From: Amaurobius ferox
Taxonomy: Eukaryota > Arthropoda > Arachnida > Araneae > Amaurobiidae
Direction: 5' to 3'
DNA length: 64,000 bases
Assembly: GCA_951213105.1 (NCBI GenBank)
Contig: OX578155.1
Coordinates: 36,866,484 to 36,930,483, forward strand
Notes under the pieces: generated by a model
What the model saw: the letters and a program-made list of their open reading frames with translations, nothing else
Told to the model about the DNA's origin: nothing
The model's database searches: none
Position numbers and translations under genes: made by a program
In this document: positions 12,263 to 23,386 of the stretch, piece by piece
How positions within the stretch are numbered: the stretch's first letter is position 1
Layout of the letters: every line of letters begins with the position of its first letter

Positions 12263-12965
12263 ATGAAACTACACTGTAAGAACATAGATATACCAGAACC
12301 TTTCCAGCTAAATGACAACGATTTTTCAAAATTACTGGAAAAACAACCCAAAACCAAGATTGTTAATTTCAATATCAATAAGCCTCCTGTTGAAGATGCA
12401 AAACCCTTGAAAGATGACTGGTTGGAGTTTATAGACAAGATAGTCCGTTTCGAAAGAAACGGCTATCAGCGCGATTTTCTCCAGCAAGCTCTCAAATATA
12501 CCTTCCCTGAACTCAGAGAGTAAAAAACCGCGATTGATAGAATTTCGAATCTATATGACCACATTTGCCAGTTAGCAAAAACCCCGTCGAACTAAATGGT
12601 TATTTTTAGGACCTGCTAGGTTATTTTTAGAACCTGTGTACTTCGCATCTAGAATTTTCCTCCTGCGTTTTCGATTAGCTCCGCCCCTTGCCTCGCTAGA
12701 ACGTCCCTCATCGTCTCAAGGCAATTTTCTACAAAACACTACCGTTTTCCAAATTTTGCTTCTTTTCTCGGAGAAATTTTATTCTCCCTATTCCAAATTA
12801 AGCGTCACGTAGACTTAATTGGGACCTGTCCTAATTCTGTCTAACGTGCACCACTACGATCCCATTGGATCCCTATCCCATTAAAGTCCTTTACTCTGAC
12901 TTCCCAACCTAATTTTAAGCTCGGAGATCCTACAGGTTTGCTAGGCGCTCCAAAAACTGTGCCAT
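12263..12965 (+). mobile_element. relic of a gag-only LINE (family JkC), 5'-truncated
   Basis: Frame 12263-12523 (86 codons) matches the C-terminal part of the ORF at 36410-38122: both have KIVNFN.NKPP, then DDW.E, then IVRFERNGYQRDFLQ. Downstream, 12530-12960 resembles that element's 3' UTR (CATCGTCTCAAG, TTCTCGGAG, CTAATTCTGTCTAACGTGCAC and a terminal TTTGCTAGG). As in the younger copy, no RT frame lies between gag and the 3' UTR. It is more diverged than 36338-38569, and no clear target duplication was found. Confidence 0.75.
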
Positions 12966-13739
12966 TTAGTCAACCAGAACCTTCCACAGCAGTATTCCAG
13001 TTATTTTAAGAGAGACGTATATATTCTTTGTTTGCTATTTAACACAGAGCATGCGTATCGCAAATGCCCCGTTTATATTAAATATATTGGGAATCGAACC
13101 AGAGGATATTAAATTAAAAAATATTATAAAATAAAATATTTTATAATATTTGTGGTAGATACCGAAAAATTACTTAAAAATATATATGCATTAGAAGTCG
13201 ATGGAAGACTGTGAACAAACAAATCTCAGTAAAGAGATAGAAATATAATAAAATAAGGGATCCCAAATGGAGCATTAAAACAAATTTAGGTAGAAAGCCC
13301 AGGCCACACGACCAGCCCGAAAGCTAATGGTAACTGTTTGTGTGGCCGGAAACTAATTTAGGTGTTGGAGTACTTGCAAATTTGCGAGGACCATGAGCAC
13401 TGAGCTACAGTGTCTATAACTAATAGTGTGCCGACCGCCTAAACCTCCCAATGCTGGGAGATGTTCCTGAAAAGCCGCCTCCGCCAGACGGCGTTGGTCT
13501 CGAATAAGCGGTCTAAAGCGGAGGAGTTAACATTGAAACTAATGGGAATTTATTGCAAATAAAATGACCGATATCTTTCGAAATAAATGAAGAATTTGTG
13601 TGAAATTTGGTGTGATTATTGTTAGCGGTATATACAAAAACTCATTTGATTTTCAGAGAGATTGAGCTAGGGATATATTCATATTTTTAAAATTTTATTT
13701 TACTTGATCTGGTGTTCGTTCAAATCTTTGAGGTCCAAA
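12966..13739. other. non-coding spacer
   Basis: No gene seen. A short inverted pair GGCCACACGA / TGTGTGGCC (13302-13344) may be a small hairpin or mobile-element remnant. Confidence 0.4.
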
Positions 13740-15128
13740 ATAATCAGGTTCATTTATCACAGTAACGTGAAATTCGTTCTGACGTTTCCTCTTGTGGTAC
13801 ATTTCAATTCTTTCGATTTTGAAGCTTATCGGACTAGCCCGTCCTGGATCCGCCATAGGAATTTATCTAGTTTTAGAAATTAACTCGAAAATTAGAGAAC
13901 GTTGGAAATCTAAATTTAATATATCGTTTTCTTTTGGGGTGTATTTTAATTCTTTCAATTTTGAACCGTACCGGGTTAGCCCGTCTTAGGCCCGCATTTG
14001 AAATTCACCCGTTTTCGCAGTATAACTCAAGAGCAGGTGTATCTAAAACTTCGAAGTTTAGAATATCCTTGCCATTTGCTGTATATTTTAACTCTTTGGA
14101 TAAAAAATCTTATCGGGCTAGCCCGTCCTGAGCCCAACAAAAGGAATATATCGTTTTTTGAGAAGAACTAAAATTTCGGAGCATCTAGAATGTATAAATT
14201 TAATATGTCATTGTCCTTTGAGGTACATTACATTTCATCGCATTTCGAACCGTATCGGATTAGCCCGTCTTGGGCCCGTCATAGAAATTTACTCGCTTTT
14301 AAAAAATAACTCGATCAATCGGAGTAGCTAAAAAAATGTAAATTTAGTATATCATTTCCGTTTGGACGGATTTTAATTTAGATTTTGAACCTCGTCGGGC
14401 TAGCCCGTCTTGGATCCGCTGAAGAATGCATTCGTTTTTGAAAAAATAACTCGAGAACCGAAGTAGCTAAAAATTCCAAATTTAACATGTCGTTGGCTTT
14501 TGGGGTATATCTAAGTTTCTTCGCATTTGAACTTTATCGGGGTAGTTCGTCCTGGACCCGACATAGGAATGGACCCGTTTTTTAGAATACCTGGAAAATC
14601 AGGGAAACTAGAAAATATAAATTTAGTACATCCTTATATTTGGGAATTATTTTAATTCCTTTGTTTTTGAACCGTATCGGGCCAACCCGTTTTGGGCCCG
14701 CCTTAGGAATTCTCTTTTTTGGTGGAATAACTCTAAAGCCGGAGTATCAAAAAGTTTCAAGTTTTGAATGTCGTTGTCATTTGCGGTACGTCTAAGCTCA
14801 TTGGATTTAAAACCTGATCGGGCTAGCCCGTCCCGGTCCCAACAAAAAGAATGTACTCGTTTTTTAAAAATAACTCCAAAACTGTAGCAGCTAGAATATT
14901 TAATTTAGTATATCATTGTTTTTTAGGGTATATTTTATTTCTTTGGATTTTGAACCTTATCAGACTCGCCCATCTTGGGCCCGACATAGTGATAATGTAC
15001 TCATTTTTCGAGAATAACTTTTAAATCGGAGCAGCTAAAAAATCTAAATTTAGTATATCAGTTTCTTTTGGGGTTTATCATAATTTATAATTTGAAACTC
15101 ATCGGGCTAGCCCGTCTTATGACCTTAT
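13740..15128 (+). repeat. diverged ~142-bp tandem satellite, about 10 copies
   Basis: The word TAGCCC (or a one- or two-base variant) recurs at 13835, 13977, 14119, 14261, 14401, 14543, 14683, 14824, 14966 and 15108, a spacing of 140-142. Around it lies a palindromic core near CGGGCTAGCCCG followed by TCTTGGGCCCG. Each unit also has TATCATT..CTTTTGGGGTATATTT and AATAACTCGA blocks. The short frames crossing it are an effect of the repeat length and not genes. The right end is cut by the foldback element. Confidence 0.88.
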
Positions 15129-15132
15129 TAAG

Positions 15133-16172
15133 GCCCTATTACACGACAGTATTTGGCACAACAAAACCGTTCGCAAGACCGGTCACTCAACAAATCTAGC
15201 GTCAAAATTTAAGGTTCAAACATAAAATGTTGTGGTTGAGGAAAATGTTGTGCGAAAATTGACCAATCAGAAGTGCGTAAATCCGAACGTCACAGGTGAT
15301 GTGCCTTTAATGGCGACCAAGATGGCCGATAGACTGCTTTGGAATGAGTTAGAATCTCGAGATGGAAAAAATAATAGAACTTTTACTAAATTACAGACAC
15401 CTGTGTGAATAAAAGAGCCAAATTATATGAAAAATACACACTAAAGAATGCTTTCTGAAATCGTAGGCATTAGACAGGACCTTCATTAGTTAGGACCTGT
15501 TAGAAAGGAGGGGCTTAAAGTATCATTGCCGAGCGGAAATGCTGAAGTTTGGCGATGGAAAAAATAATAATAGAACTTTTACCAAATTACAGACATCTGT
15601 GAAATATAAAAGATCCAAATTATACGCAAAAAACATTAAAGAATGTTTCATGGAATGAAATCGGCGACATTAAAGAGGAGGAGGGCGTTAAAAAGGCGGG
15701 GTCCTAAAGTATCATTGCCGGGCGGAATTGCTAAAGTCTGGGGATGGAAAAATAATAATAGAACTTTTACCAAATTACAGACATCTGTGAAATATAAGGG
15801 GTTCAAATTTTAAGCAACAAACACTAAAGAATGTTTCTTAGAATGAAATTAGCGGCATTATAGAGGAGGGGCGAGTTAGAAAGGCGGGGGGAGGCTACGG
15901 TATTATTTTCGGGCGGAATTGCTAAAGTCTGGAGATGGAAAATAATAATAGACCTTTTACCAAATTACAGACATCTGTGAAATATAAATGATTTAAATTA
16001 TACGCAAAAAATACTAAAGAATGTTTCTGGGAATGAAATCGTCGGCATTAAAGAGGACGGAAGCTTTAGAAAGGATGGAACCTAAAGTATCATTGCCGGG
16101 CGGAATTGCTGAAGTCTGAAAATGCAGATGGGAAAAAAAATAATTTTTACCAAATTGCTGTCGTGTAATAAG
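15133..16172 (+). mobile_element. foldback/MITE-like element I with TTAA flanks and internal ~190-bp repeats
   Basis: Terminal inverted repeats: left GGCCCTATTACACGACAG, right end the complement of GGCCTTATTACACGACAG. TTAA lies directly outside both ends (15129-15132 and 16173-16176). Inside is a unique ~300-bp subterminal part, then about four ~190-bp tandem subrepeats. A marker word near AAAGTATCATTGCCG recurs at about 15517, 15709, 15900 and 16089. No transposase is present. The TTAA target recalls piggyBac-type elements, but the termini do not identify a superfamily. Confidence 0.75.
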
Positions 16173-16176
16173 GCCT

Positions 16177-17897
16177 TAAAGGCTTTATTACACGACAGCA
16201 ATTTGGTACAATATACCGTTCGCACAACAGCCTTGGAACGTTTGTGACGTCACTTCACGCAGCACAGAACGAACGTGACGTCACTTCACTCAACAAGTGG
16301 GGGAAGCTCTTTCCCCCTTGCATTCGTTTCTTAATTTCCTCATAGGAATACCGTTTTAGAGTTCTCATACTGTAAAGAGCGATTTTAACATCCCAAAGGT
16401 TCCGTTTGGATTGAATAATGGTGTTATTACATAGGGCAATTTTATTACCGAACTTCTGCAAATTCCGCCCGTCAATCATACTTTAGACTCCTCCTCTTTA
16501 ACAGGTCCATTTTCTCTAATGTCGATGATTTCATTCCAGAAACCATTCTTCAGTGTGTTTTTCGTATAATATAAATCTTTTATATCTCAAAAATGTCTGT
16601 AATTTGGTAAAAATTATTTTTTTTTCCCATCTGCATTTTCAGACTTCAGCAATTCCGCCCGGCAATGATACTTTAGGTTCCCGCCTTTCTAAAGCTCCCC
16701 GTCTCTTTAATGCCGACGATTTCATTCCAAGAAACATTCTTCAGTGTGTTTTTCGTATAATGTAAATCTGTTATATCTCAAAAATGTCTGTAATTTGGTA
16801 AAAATTATTTTTTTACCATCTGCATTTTCAGACTTCAGCAATTCCGCCCGGCAATGATACTTTAGGTTCCCGCCTTTCTAAAGCTCCCCGTCTCTTTAAT
16901 GCCGACGATTTCCTTCCAAGAAACATTCTTTAGTGAAAGCCCCAGGCCGTCCGACACGTCCAGAGGACTTAGAGTATCTAATTGGACGACCGGGAAGGGA
17001 AAAAAACATTCTTTAGTGTTTTTTGCGTATAATTTGAATCCTTTATATTTCACAGATGTCTGAAATTTGGTAAAAGTTCTATTACTATTTTTGCATCTCC
17101 AGACTGTAGCAATTCCGCCCAGCAATGATACTTTAGAGCCGCGCCTTTTTAACGCTCCGCTCCTCTTTAATGTCGCCGATTTCATTCCAAGAAACATTCT
17201 TCAGTGTTTTTTGCTTATAATTTGGATCTGTTATATTTCACAGAAGTCTGTAATTTGGTAAAAGTTCTATTAATATTTTTCCATCTCCAGACTTTAGCAA
17301 TTCCGGCCGGTAATAATACTTTAGCTCTCCGCCATTTTAACGTCCCCTCCTCTTTAATGTCGCCGATTTTATTCCAAGAAATATTCTTCAGTGTTTTTTA
17401 AGTATAATTTGGATCTTATATATTTCACAGATGTTTGTAATTTGGTAAAAGTTCTATTATTATTTTTCCATCTCCAAACTTCAGCATTTCCGCTCGGCAA
17501 TGATACTTTAAGCCCCTCCTTTCTAACAGGTCCTATATAATACAGGTCCTGTCTAATGCCGACGATTTCAGAAAGCATTCTTTAGAGTGTATTTATCATA
17601 TAATTTGGCTCTTTTATATCCCACAGGTGTCTGTAATTTAGTAGAAGTTCTATTATTTTTTTCATCTCGAGATTCAAACTCATTCCAAAGCAGTCTATCG
17701 GCCATCTTGGTTGCCATTAAAGTCACATCACCTGTGACGTTCGGATTTACGCATTTCTGATTGGTCGATTTTCCCACAACATTTTCCTCAACCACAACAT
17801 TTTAGGTTTGTACCTTAAATGTTGAGGCTAAATTTGTTGAGTGACCGGTCTTGCGAACGGTTTTGTTGTGCCAAATACTGTCGTGTAATAGGGCCTA
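16177..17897 (-). mobile_element. foldback/MITE-like element II, inverted relative of element I
   Basis: This is the reverse complement of element I, with more subrepeats: the complementary marker recurs at about 16470, 16663, 16850, 17121, 17309 and 17493. The outer end (17590-17897) mirrors 15133-15440, including CTGTCGTGTAATAGGGCC. The 16177 end lies back-to-back with element I across TTAA, making 15133-17897 one large interrupted palindrome. Just outside, 17898-17912 begins another GGCCCTGTTACAC end facing away, possibly a remnant of a third copy. No coding sequence. Confidence 0.75.
16937..17003 (-). mobile_element. short 3'-end fragment of the tRNA-SINE family inside foldback element II
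   Basis: An extra segment containing CAGGCCGTCCGACACGTCCAG and TTGGACGACCGGGAAGGG interrupts one subrepeat. It resembles the 3' end of the SINE (CCAGACCGTCCGACCTACC and TTGGACGGCCGGGAAGTG). The subrepeat word AACATTCTTTAGTG occurs on both sides (about 16922 and 17004), as expected of a target duplication from a severely 5'-truncated insertion. Confidence 0.6.
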
Positions 17898-17912
17898 AAA
17901 GGCCCTGTTACA

Positions 17913-19698
17913 CTGATTTTTAATACTCATGTGTCAATTCAAATTACCGTAGAATTAATTCCATCGATAGGCCGGCCCTCCTCGTGAAAGTGTAGCGCTC
18001 TTTTTTTGGCAATTAAAGTGTACCCTCAATTCAGTTACCAGATTCCCGCCCCCGTTTACATTCTTGGGGCTTTTGTCGTATTTAAAGGGATGCATCAACG
18101 GAATTCTACCTGTTTCTATAAGCGGAAAATTTTCTTTAACCAACAGACATATGTTAGAGCACCCTTCTTATTTCCGTAACTTTCAATCTCATTAGGGAGA
18201 AACCGATCTCATTCGACTGAATTCTACGGTTGACGGAATGTTGATGCTTGAATGTTTAATATAATACCTTTACAAGTACATCTTTTTACCCAAACTATGA
18301 ATTGTAGAGGAATTTGAGATGGAATTTCTGAACGAAATTCATTCTTTCAAAATGGAATTTCAGAATGATTTTCATTCCTTTAAAATTATGACTCTGGACA
18401 ATTTAAGTAATAAGTTAAGCAATAAAAATATAATACATTATGGGTAAATTTCAGCAATTTTCGTAAAGGCTACAGGTTATTAATTTACTGTACATCAGAT
18501 GAGAGAAGACAAATGAATAATTTCTCAAAGTTTTTGGCAGAAATATTATCTTCCGAAAGATTTGAATACAAATTACAGCTCAAAGGTGTTGCAACAAGAA
18601 CCGAATCGCGATTGCTGACAGCGACATCTAGCGGTTTCTTAAAATTAGACGCAGTTTTTGATCTTTGGTTTACACACTGGCCTCCATAACCACTGTAGTA
18701 TTGATGAACGACCCGAATAATATAAAGTAAATGTTCAATTTCCCCTTTTAAGTAATAACTTGCTGCGTTTTTCCGAAAATATTCGATGAAGCAATCAAAA
18801 CTTATTCGCAAAAAATTATTTTCTATTTTAATGTAGTGGATGCAATGCCTATGCGCATCATGTGGCAAATTGAGGAATGTATAATGTCGAATAACTTTTT
18901 ACTATTTCAAAAATTGCCTGTACTTCTAGTTAAAGTATGCCTTGTGATCTATTTATTAGATCGCTGCTACGTTGTTCCGTATGCACAATAATTGGATTTA
19001 TTATCCTTCGATCTGAATGTATAGTTTGATGGGCGTGGTTTAGTAAGAATATGAAGAAAAAGACAATTTTGAAACCGATTAGAAAACAGAACCGCCGTAG
19101 GCTCTTGATAACAGCAATTTCCTAAATATTTTAATTTTCCAGTCTTACTAATCATGGTTTATTCATTTTCTTCATATTTGAAATTGTAGCGCATCTATTT
19201 TAAGTAAGTTTTTCATGCGATTCTTCTAGAAAAAAATTTCAAAAACAGTAATATACAGAGAAAATAGAGTTTCACTTTTGCATATTTTTACTATCAACAA
19301 AGTCCGAACACTTCATTTATTGAACTAAATATTTTTTGCGAAAATATGTATCCGAATTGCAAGTCGTTTGGACTGCAAAATTTTCTGATGTGCGTTAAAC
19401 ATGAAGTCGGTGCTTCGATTCCCTTTCATGAGATTTCATCTTAAAATTTATTTGTGAAATGCGGTGGGTTCCGCATATTCGACAAATAAGAATGTTTTAA
19501 GAATGTCATGTGTGGTCTAAGAATGCTATGAAACCTCTGTTAGACCGATATCTACGATGTAAAATTTGAAATCTTAATATTGTATCTAGTTTCCAGATTG
19601 AAAAATAGAATTATTTTTTAATACAAAAATATATTCCCATTAAAATAGAACAACAGAATTAGTTCAGATGCATAATTTCTACTAGAATTATATTATGT
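17913..19698. other. array-edge unit spacer, diverged
   Basis: Partial first unit (unit region between the SINE and RNA-X). It lacks a ~130-bp segment near 19390 that the other units have (compare 38870-39010). It contains one open minus-strand frame, listed separately. Otherwise no gene seen. Confidence 0.6.
18485..18868 (-). pseudogene. unrecognised open frame present only in the edge unit
   Basis: A minus-strand frame of about 127 codons or slightly more, with protein-like composition (PHDAHRHCIHYIKIENN, then YYSGYGGQC). There is no ATG near its start: the first usable codon is TTG. I recognise no domain. All later units carry a TAA in the codon after EYFR (caused by TTTTTCC becoming TTTTACC), so the frame is closed there. 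It may be a decayed exon of a gene fragment captured in the unit, or chance. Confidence 0.2.
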
Positions 19699-19708
19699 TC
19701 CACTAAAA
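19699..19708 (+). promoter_or_regulatory. PSE-like promoter motif of RNA-X (edge unit)
   Basis: TCCACTAAAA at -59 to -50 from the inferred RNA-X start. U3 genes have TCTACCAGAA at the identical distance; the two differ only by transitions. Confidence 0.65.
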
Positions 19709-19757
19709 TAATGCCACAAAACCTTTCTTAATATAACATTGTAGTTTGGAAATTGTC

Positions 19758-19892
19758 ATTAGTAGGGTCAATTCTTGGCCTGAAAGTAACCGATGATGAC
19801 TGCGGGTGATGATTTATGTGAATTATATCCCTCGGTGTCTATGGGATCGCAACGCCCATACGCATTCATGTCTGAGTCTTCTACTAATGACC
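19758..19892 (+). ncRNA. RNA-X, unidentified box C/D-like small RNA gene (edge unit)
   Basis: 135 nt. Seen: 5' ATTAGTAG pairs with 3' CTACTAAT (with the preceding GTC the stem could reach 11 bp). Two C-box-like motifs occur, ATGATGA (19793-19799) and GTGATGA (19806-19812), and a D box CTGA (19872-19875) lies just before the terminal stem. A CTATGGG/CCCATAG-type hairpin lies between them. Against the other array copies I see only one difference within the RNA (G to C at the base of the hairpin), although the flanks just upstream are clearly diverged, so the RNA appears constrained. It does not match U8, U13, U14 or spliceosomal RNAs that I can recall. The start is set by the promoter motif at -59 and by LINE junctions. 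Confidence 0.65.
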
Positions 19893-20657
19893 ATCTTAAA
19901 AGAAAAATGTGTCAAGTGTATGGCCTAATGTATTTTCACATCACTAAAAGGGATGCACCATCAGATACCTATACAATTATGCTTTCAAAAATATTTTTAT
20001 TTATTTTTTAATGTATGGTTTGGCTATATCTTAATTAAGCCTCTATATATTGCGAAATTACGACTGGAGATTATATTTTCGTTAAATTAAGAAATAATAT
20101 ATCGTATAACGATATCGATTTAATCTGACTGCAGTTTTCAGCTTAAATAACAAACGGTTTACTTATTAGAAGTTTTAAAATATTTGAGGAAACAGTTGAC
20201 CGATCCTTGCCATGTCCCCATTCACCTGAAATGTTTTCAAGAAATAACCATTTCGCATTTATATTAAAATAAGGTTTACTGAAGGTTTTATTTCTACACA
20301 AGAGCTGTGACAGTTTTAAAGTCATTGAAATAATTATATTGAAAAAGTAGCAATATTGTGCAATCAAGAACTTTGGAGCAGTTTACTGTCGTCTAATTGC
20401 CTAATCACTGAATCCAGAATATACATTTGAGAGAATACTCATCTTTTGGGATACACAGAGTTTCCATTGGCGGAATGTGTTTATGGTAGATAGTGCACAA
20501 CTTATTATTTTATGTATCATAGTGGACATAATATTAATAATCTGGCATTGTATCCAGTGCTACATTAAGTTCGTCAATAGAGCATTTGCAGTTTATTCAG
20601 GGTCTATTATAAAAGTTTTGCTTTTGACTTATTTGAACTAAAGATATCAGACAGGCA
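19893..20657. other. spacer between RNA-X and U3
   Basis: AT-rich, about 960 bp from RNA-X start to U3 start. Short minus-strand frames here recur in every unit but have no recognisable domain, and I do not call them genes. Confidence 0.5.
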
Positions 20658-20667
20658 TCTACCAGAA
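20658..20667 (+). promoter_or_regulatory. PSE-like promoter motif of U3 (edge unit)
   Basis: TCTACCAGAA at -59 to -50 from the U3 start, where animal snRNA-type Pol II genes have their proximal sequence element. No TATA box is seen between it and the start, which fits Pol II. Confidence 0.7.
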
Positions 20668-20716
20668 ATGAAGGAAAGTAAATGATTTCAGTAGTTTTTC
20701 TCCCTCAGGTTAGAGT

Positions 20717-20924
20717 AAGATTATACTTCATAGGATCATTTCTATAGTATGATTAGCGAGTTCACTCACCGAACTTCGCAGAAAACCCAACCACGATGAT
20801 GTGGCAAGGGGTTTCATCCCGAGCGTGAAGCCGGCACATCAGCAACTTGTTGCTGTTGGCCATTGATGATCGCGCTCTCGACGTTTTTACGCCGAGGGAA
20901 GGATGAATCTCTGTCTGAGTGGTT
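20717..20924 (+). ncRNA. U3: U3 snoRNA gene (edge unit), intact
   Basis: 208 nt, close to the ~217 nt of vertebrate U3. U3 is the box C/D snoRNA that base-pairs with pre-18S rRNA in the SSU processome of the nucleolus. Seen in order: 5' AAGATTATACTTC; box A GGATCATTTCTATAGT; box C' GAGCGTGAAGCCGGC; box C CATTGATGATCG; box D and 3' end GTCTGAGTGGTT. These are the conserved animal U3 boxes in their usual order. The promoter motif is in place at -59, and a weak 3'-box-like GTTTTAACAAG...AAATCGA follows about 30 bp downstream. The only difference from the array consensus that I see is T for C at nucleotide 6. Confidence 0.95.
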
Positions 20925-21354
20925 CCCAATTATATTAAATATATGTTGTTTTAACAAGTAAATCGAAGGCAACGGAAAAGCCAACATTTCTAGCTACAAA
21001 TTGTGGCCTAAATTTTAATTGCCTACTGTATGAAACACAGACTGATATATACAGACATTAATTCATATCAAATTGCCACGCTTGGCACTGGTCGATGACG
21101 TTTTCGCCAAGACGTTCTGTTAATATAACCCTATTTGACTCTGAATGCAACCCTTACACAGCCATGCTTTCTTGTAGCGTATTACAGTGCAAAAAGATTA
21201 TTTGTTAAGTGAATCGATAATTACAAGAAAGGATTACCAATTGAAAAAGCATTACCTTCAAAATGTATGTAATTTATTTTTATTTAAATGAAAAGTTTAT
21301 TTGTTATCCATCCCATATTTCATCCTATGCACGTGATCATAAAAAATGAATGAT
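20925..21354. other. unit sequence downstream of U3, ending at a rearrangement junction
   Basis: Unit spacer that is colinear with other units up to AATGAATGAT (21354), where JkA sequence begins. On the far side of the JkA element the unit resumes about 4 kb further along, at RNA-X. Confidence 0.8.
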
Positions 21355-21366
21355 CACAGACTGGAC

Positions 21367-23386
21367 ATGGCGTCCAAGCCTTCTTCACAGACTGCAATAA
21401 AAGGTGTACCTTCGGACATTAGCTTGATTATTGACAAATTCAGGACTCTAACTATCCCATCTGAAAATGAACTTAGTGACCTGGCCTCCATGACCACCTT
21501 CAGACACATCGGCGACTTCCTCCTCAACGAGTACCACAAGATCACTGATGGCATCTCCACCCTCACTCAAGATGAATATTTGGGTATGTGTTACACTTTA
21601 TCTAATCATTTTGAGCAAACTGATTCTTTTGATGATAATACCCCTTACAAATTAGAAATAGATGCTTACATTGCACGCACTGGATTACCCACGTGCGTGG
21701 CTAAAGATAATCTTAATGTTAATTCTGTAAACTCTGCTGAGTCAGCTAACTTAAATGTAAATAATCCTAATTGTAATAGTGTGATTAGTACTTCATCTGA
21801 AATAATAATTCAAACCTCTCAGAATAAAACTATAGATAATAATGATAATCTAAATGTTTCTAATGTCAAAAATAATCTGAAAGTAAATATCAATTGTAAA
21901 ACTAACTCTAGAAATGAAATGAATAATGCACAAGGAGACTCGGAAGGCTTCAGGTATCCGAAGAGGCATTGCCCCATGGCCAATGTCCAACCTCTTAATG
22001 GTATCGAGACTGCTAGAAACCCTTTCTCTTCGTCTGACATGGACACCTCCCCCCCCCTCAGGAAAATGAAATAATTAATAATAATGATTCTCAAACTAAT
22101 ACCAATAGTAATATTAACAATGAACACCCTGAATTTAACGCCTATAAACCGGAACCGTTCTACGTTAACTGCCCTCATAACTGGCGAGAGCTAATAAAAG
22201 CAATCAATTCTAAAACTTCCACTAATGTCAAAGCCCAGCTTGCTGGGGAACTCATCAAAATCCTCCCCCAAAACCTAGATGATTTTAGATTAGTTCAAAG
22301 GTTTCTTATTGAGCAAAAGCTTGAGTTCCACTCAATAAACATCAAGGCGGAAAGGCCTATTAAAATACTCCTTAAAGGACTGCCCCCGAACTCGGATATT
22401 GAGGAGATAAAGGAAGAACTTACCATATTAGGATTTAGTGTCCACAGAATTTCACAACTGAAAGACTTGAAAAATCAAGCCCCCCTGCCTATTTTCCTGG
22501 TGTATCTTAACCCGACTAATGGCTGGGAAGAAATTAGAAAAGTCACTTCTATGTTAGACATGACCATTCGTGTAACAAACTTTGATTCAAGAGGAATCAA
22601 AATGTGTTACCGCTGTCAGCGGTTCGGACATTCTAGTGAATGCTGCAGATTACCTCCTAGATGTCTTAGATGTGGGCTTGGGCATCTTACACGGGAATGT
22701 ACTAAGTCTAGAGACACCCCTGCACAATGTGCAAACTGTAAGGGTCCCCACCCGGCTAATTTTAGACTTTGCCCCGCAAACCCCCAAAATAAAAACCAAA
22801 TGATAAATGCAGAAAACCTGACTGTCCCCCCCCCCAAAAGCAGCCCTGCTAATCTACAGTCCTCAAACTTCCCCCGCCTTCAAACTTCAGCACATGAACA
22901 AAATAATCCTCAAGAACAGTTAAATGCTAAAAGAAGCCAAACTCCCATCCCTGTAAATCAGACGGATAACAGAACTTTTGCAGAAATAGCGGCAGACCAA
23001 ACGACCAAACAAAGCATCTCAGTTCTCCCCCCCCTCCACCAAACTCATTCCCAGAAATCAGTTGGTAGCCAATGATAGAAAACAAACCTTACAGCAAATT
23101 GCAGTGCATTCTTATATCTCCCCTGCTCCCCCCCTCCGCTACGGTGAAACTGAACGAATCTACTAATAATGAATCTTCCTCCACCTCTCAAATCACAGAT
23201 ATAATTCAAATCATTCAGGAAATAAAAAAGATGTTTACTGAACTAGATATAAATTTCAATAAAATCAAAAATTTCATTAACCAAATAAAAGAATCTATCA
23301 ACAAACCAATTAATCCATTGGATAAACTATTAAATATCATATCAGCCCTCGGAGAGGTTTTTAGTACAGTACCCCCCCCCCCCACC
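21367..23386 (+). pseudogene. JkA ORF1 (gag-like, zinc-knuckle RNA-binding protein), frame-broken
   Basis: Probable start ATG 21367; the in-frame ATG at 21346 lies in array DNA, so the first residues of that longer frame are not the element's own. An acidic/Asn-rich N-terminal half runs to 22074, where a C9 tract (22049-22057) precedes the change of frame. The remainder is a PRE_C2HC-type region (near 22330-22580) and three zinc knuckles (CYRCQRFGHSSECC, CLRCGLGHLTREC, CANCKGPHPANFRLC; about 22605-22785). A second frame change lies near further C tracts at 23027 and 23128. Such ORF1 proteins bind LINE RNA in ribonucleoprotein particles. Confidence 0.85.

Noticed and set aside
13792..14131. 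Two ~65-codon frames with similar sequence
   Set aside because: Both are reads through the 142-bp satellite; their similarity reflects the tandem repeat.
16862..17578. Several 60-111-codon frames in the foldback elements
   Set aside because: They are translations of the ~190-bp subrepeats; no transposase motif.
13740..17912. CRISPR-like array
   Set aside because: The repeats are 142-190 bp, diverged and without unique spacers. This is eukaryotic satellite and foldback DNA.
18967..19155. Recurring 62-codon minus-strand frame near the JkC target site
   Set aside because: Short, interrupted in one unit without consequence, and no domain.
20143..20367. Recurring minus-strand frames of 63-74 codons upstream of U3 in each unit
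   Set aside because: AT-rich spacer between two RNA genes. Length varies with single substitutions, and there is no recognisable protein.
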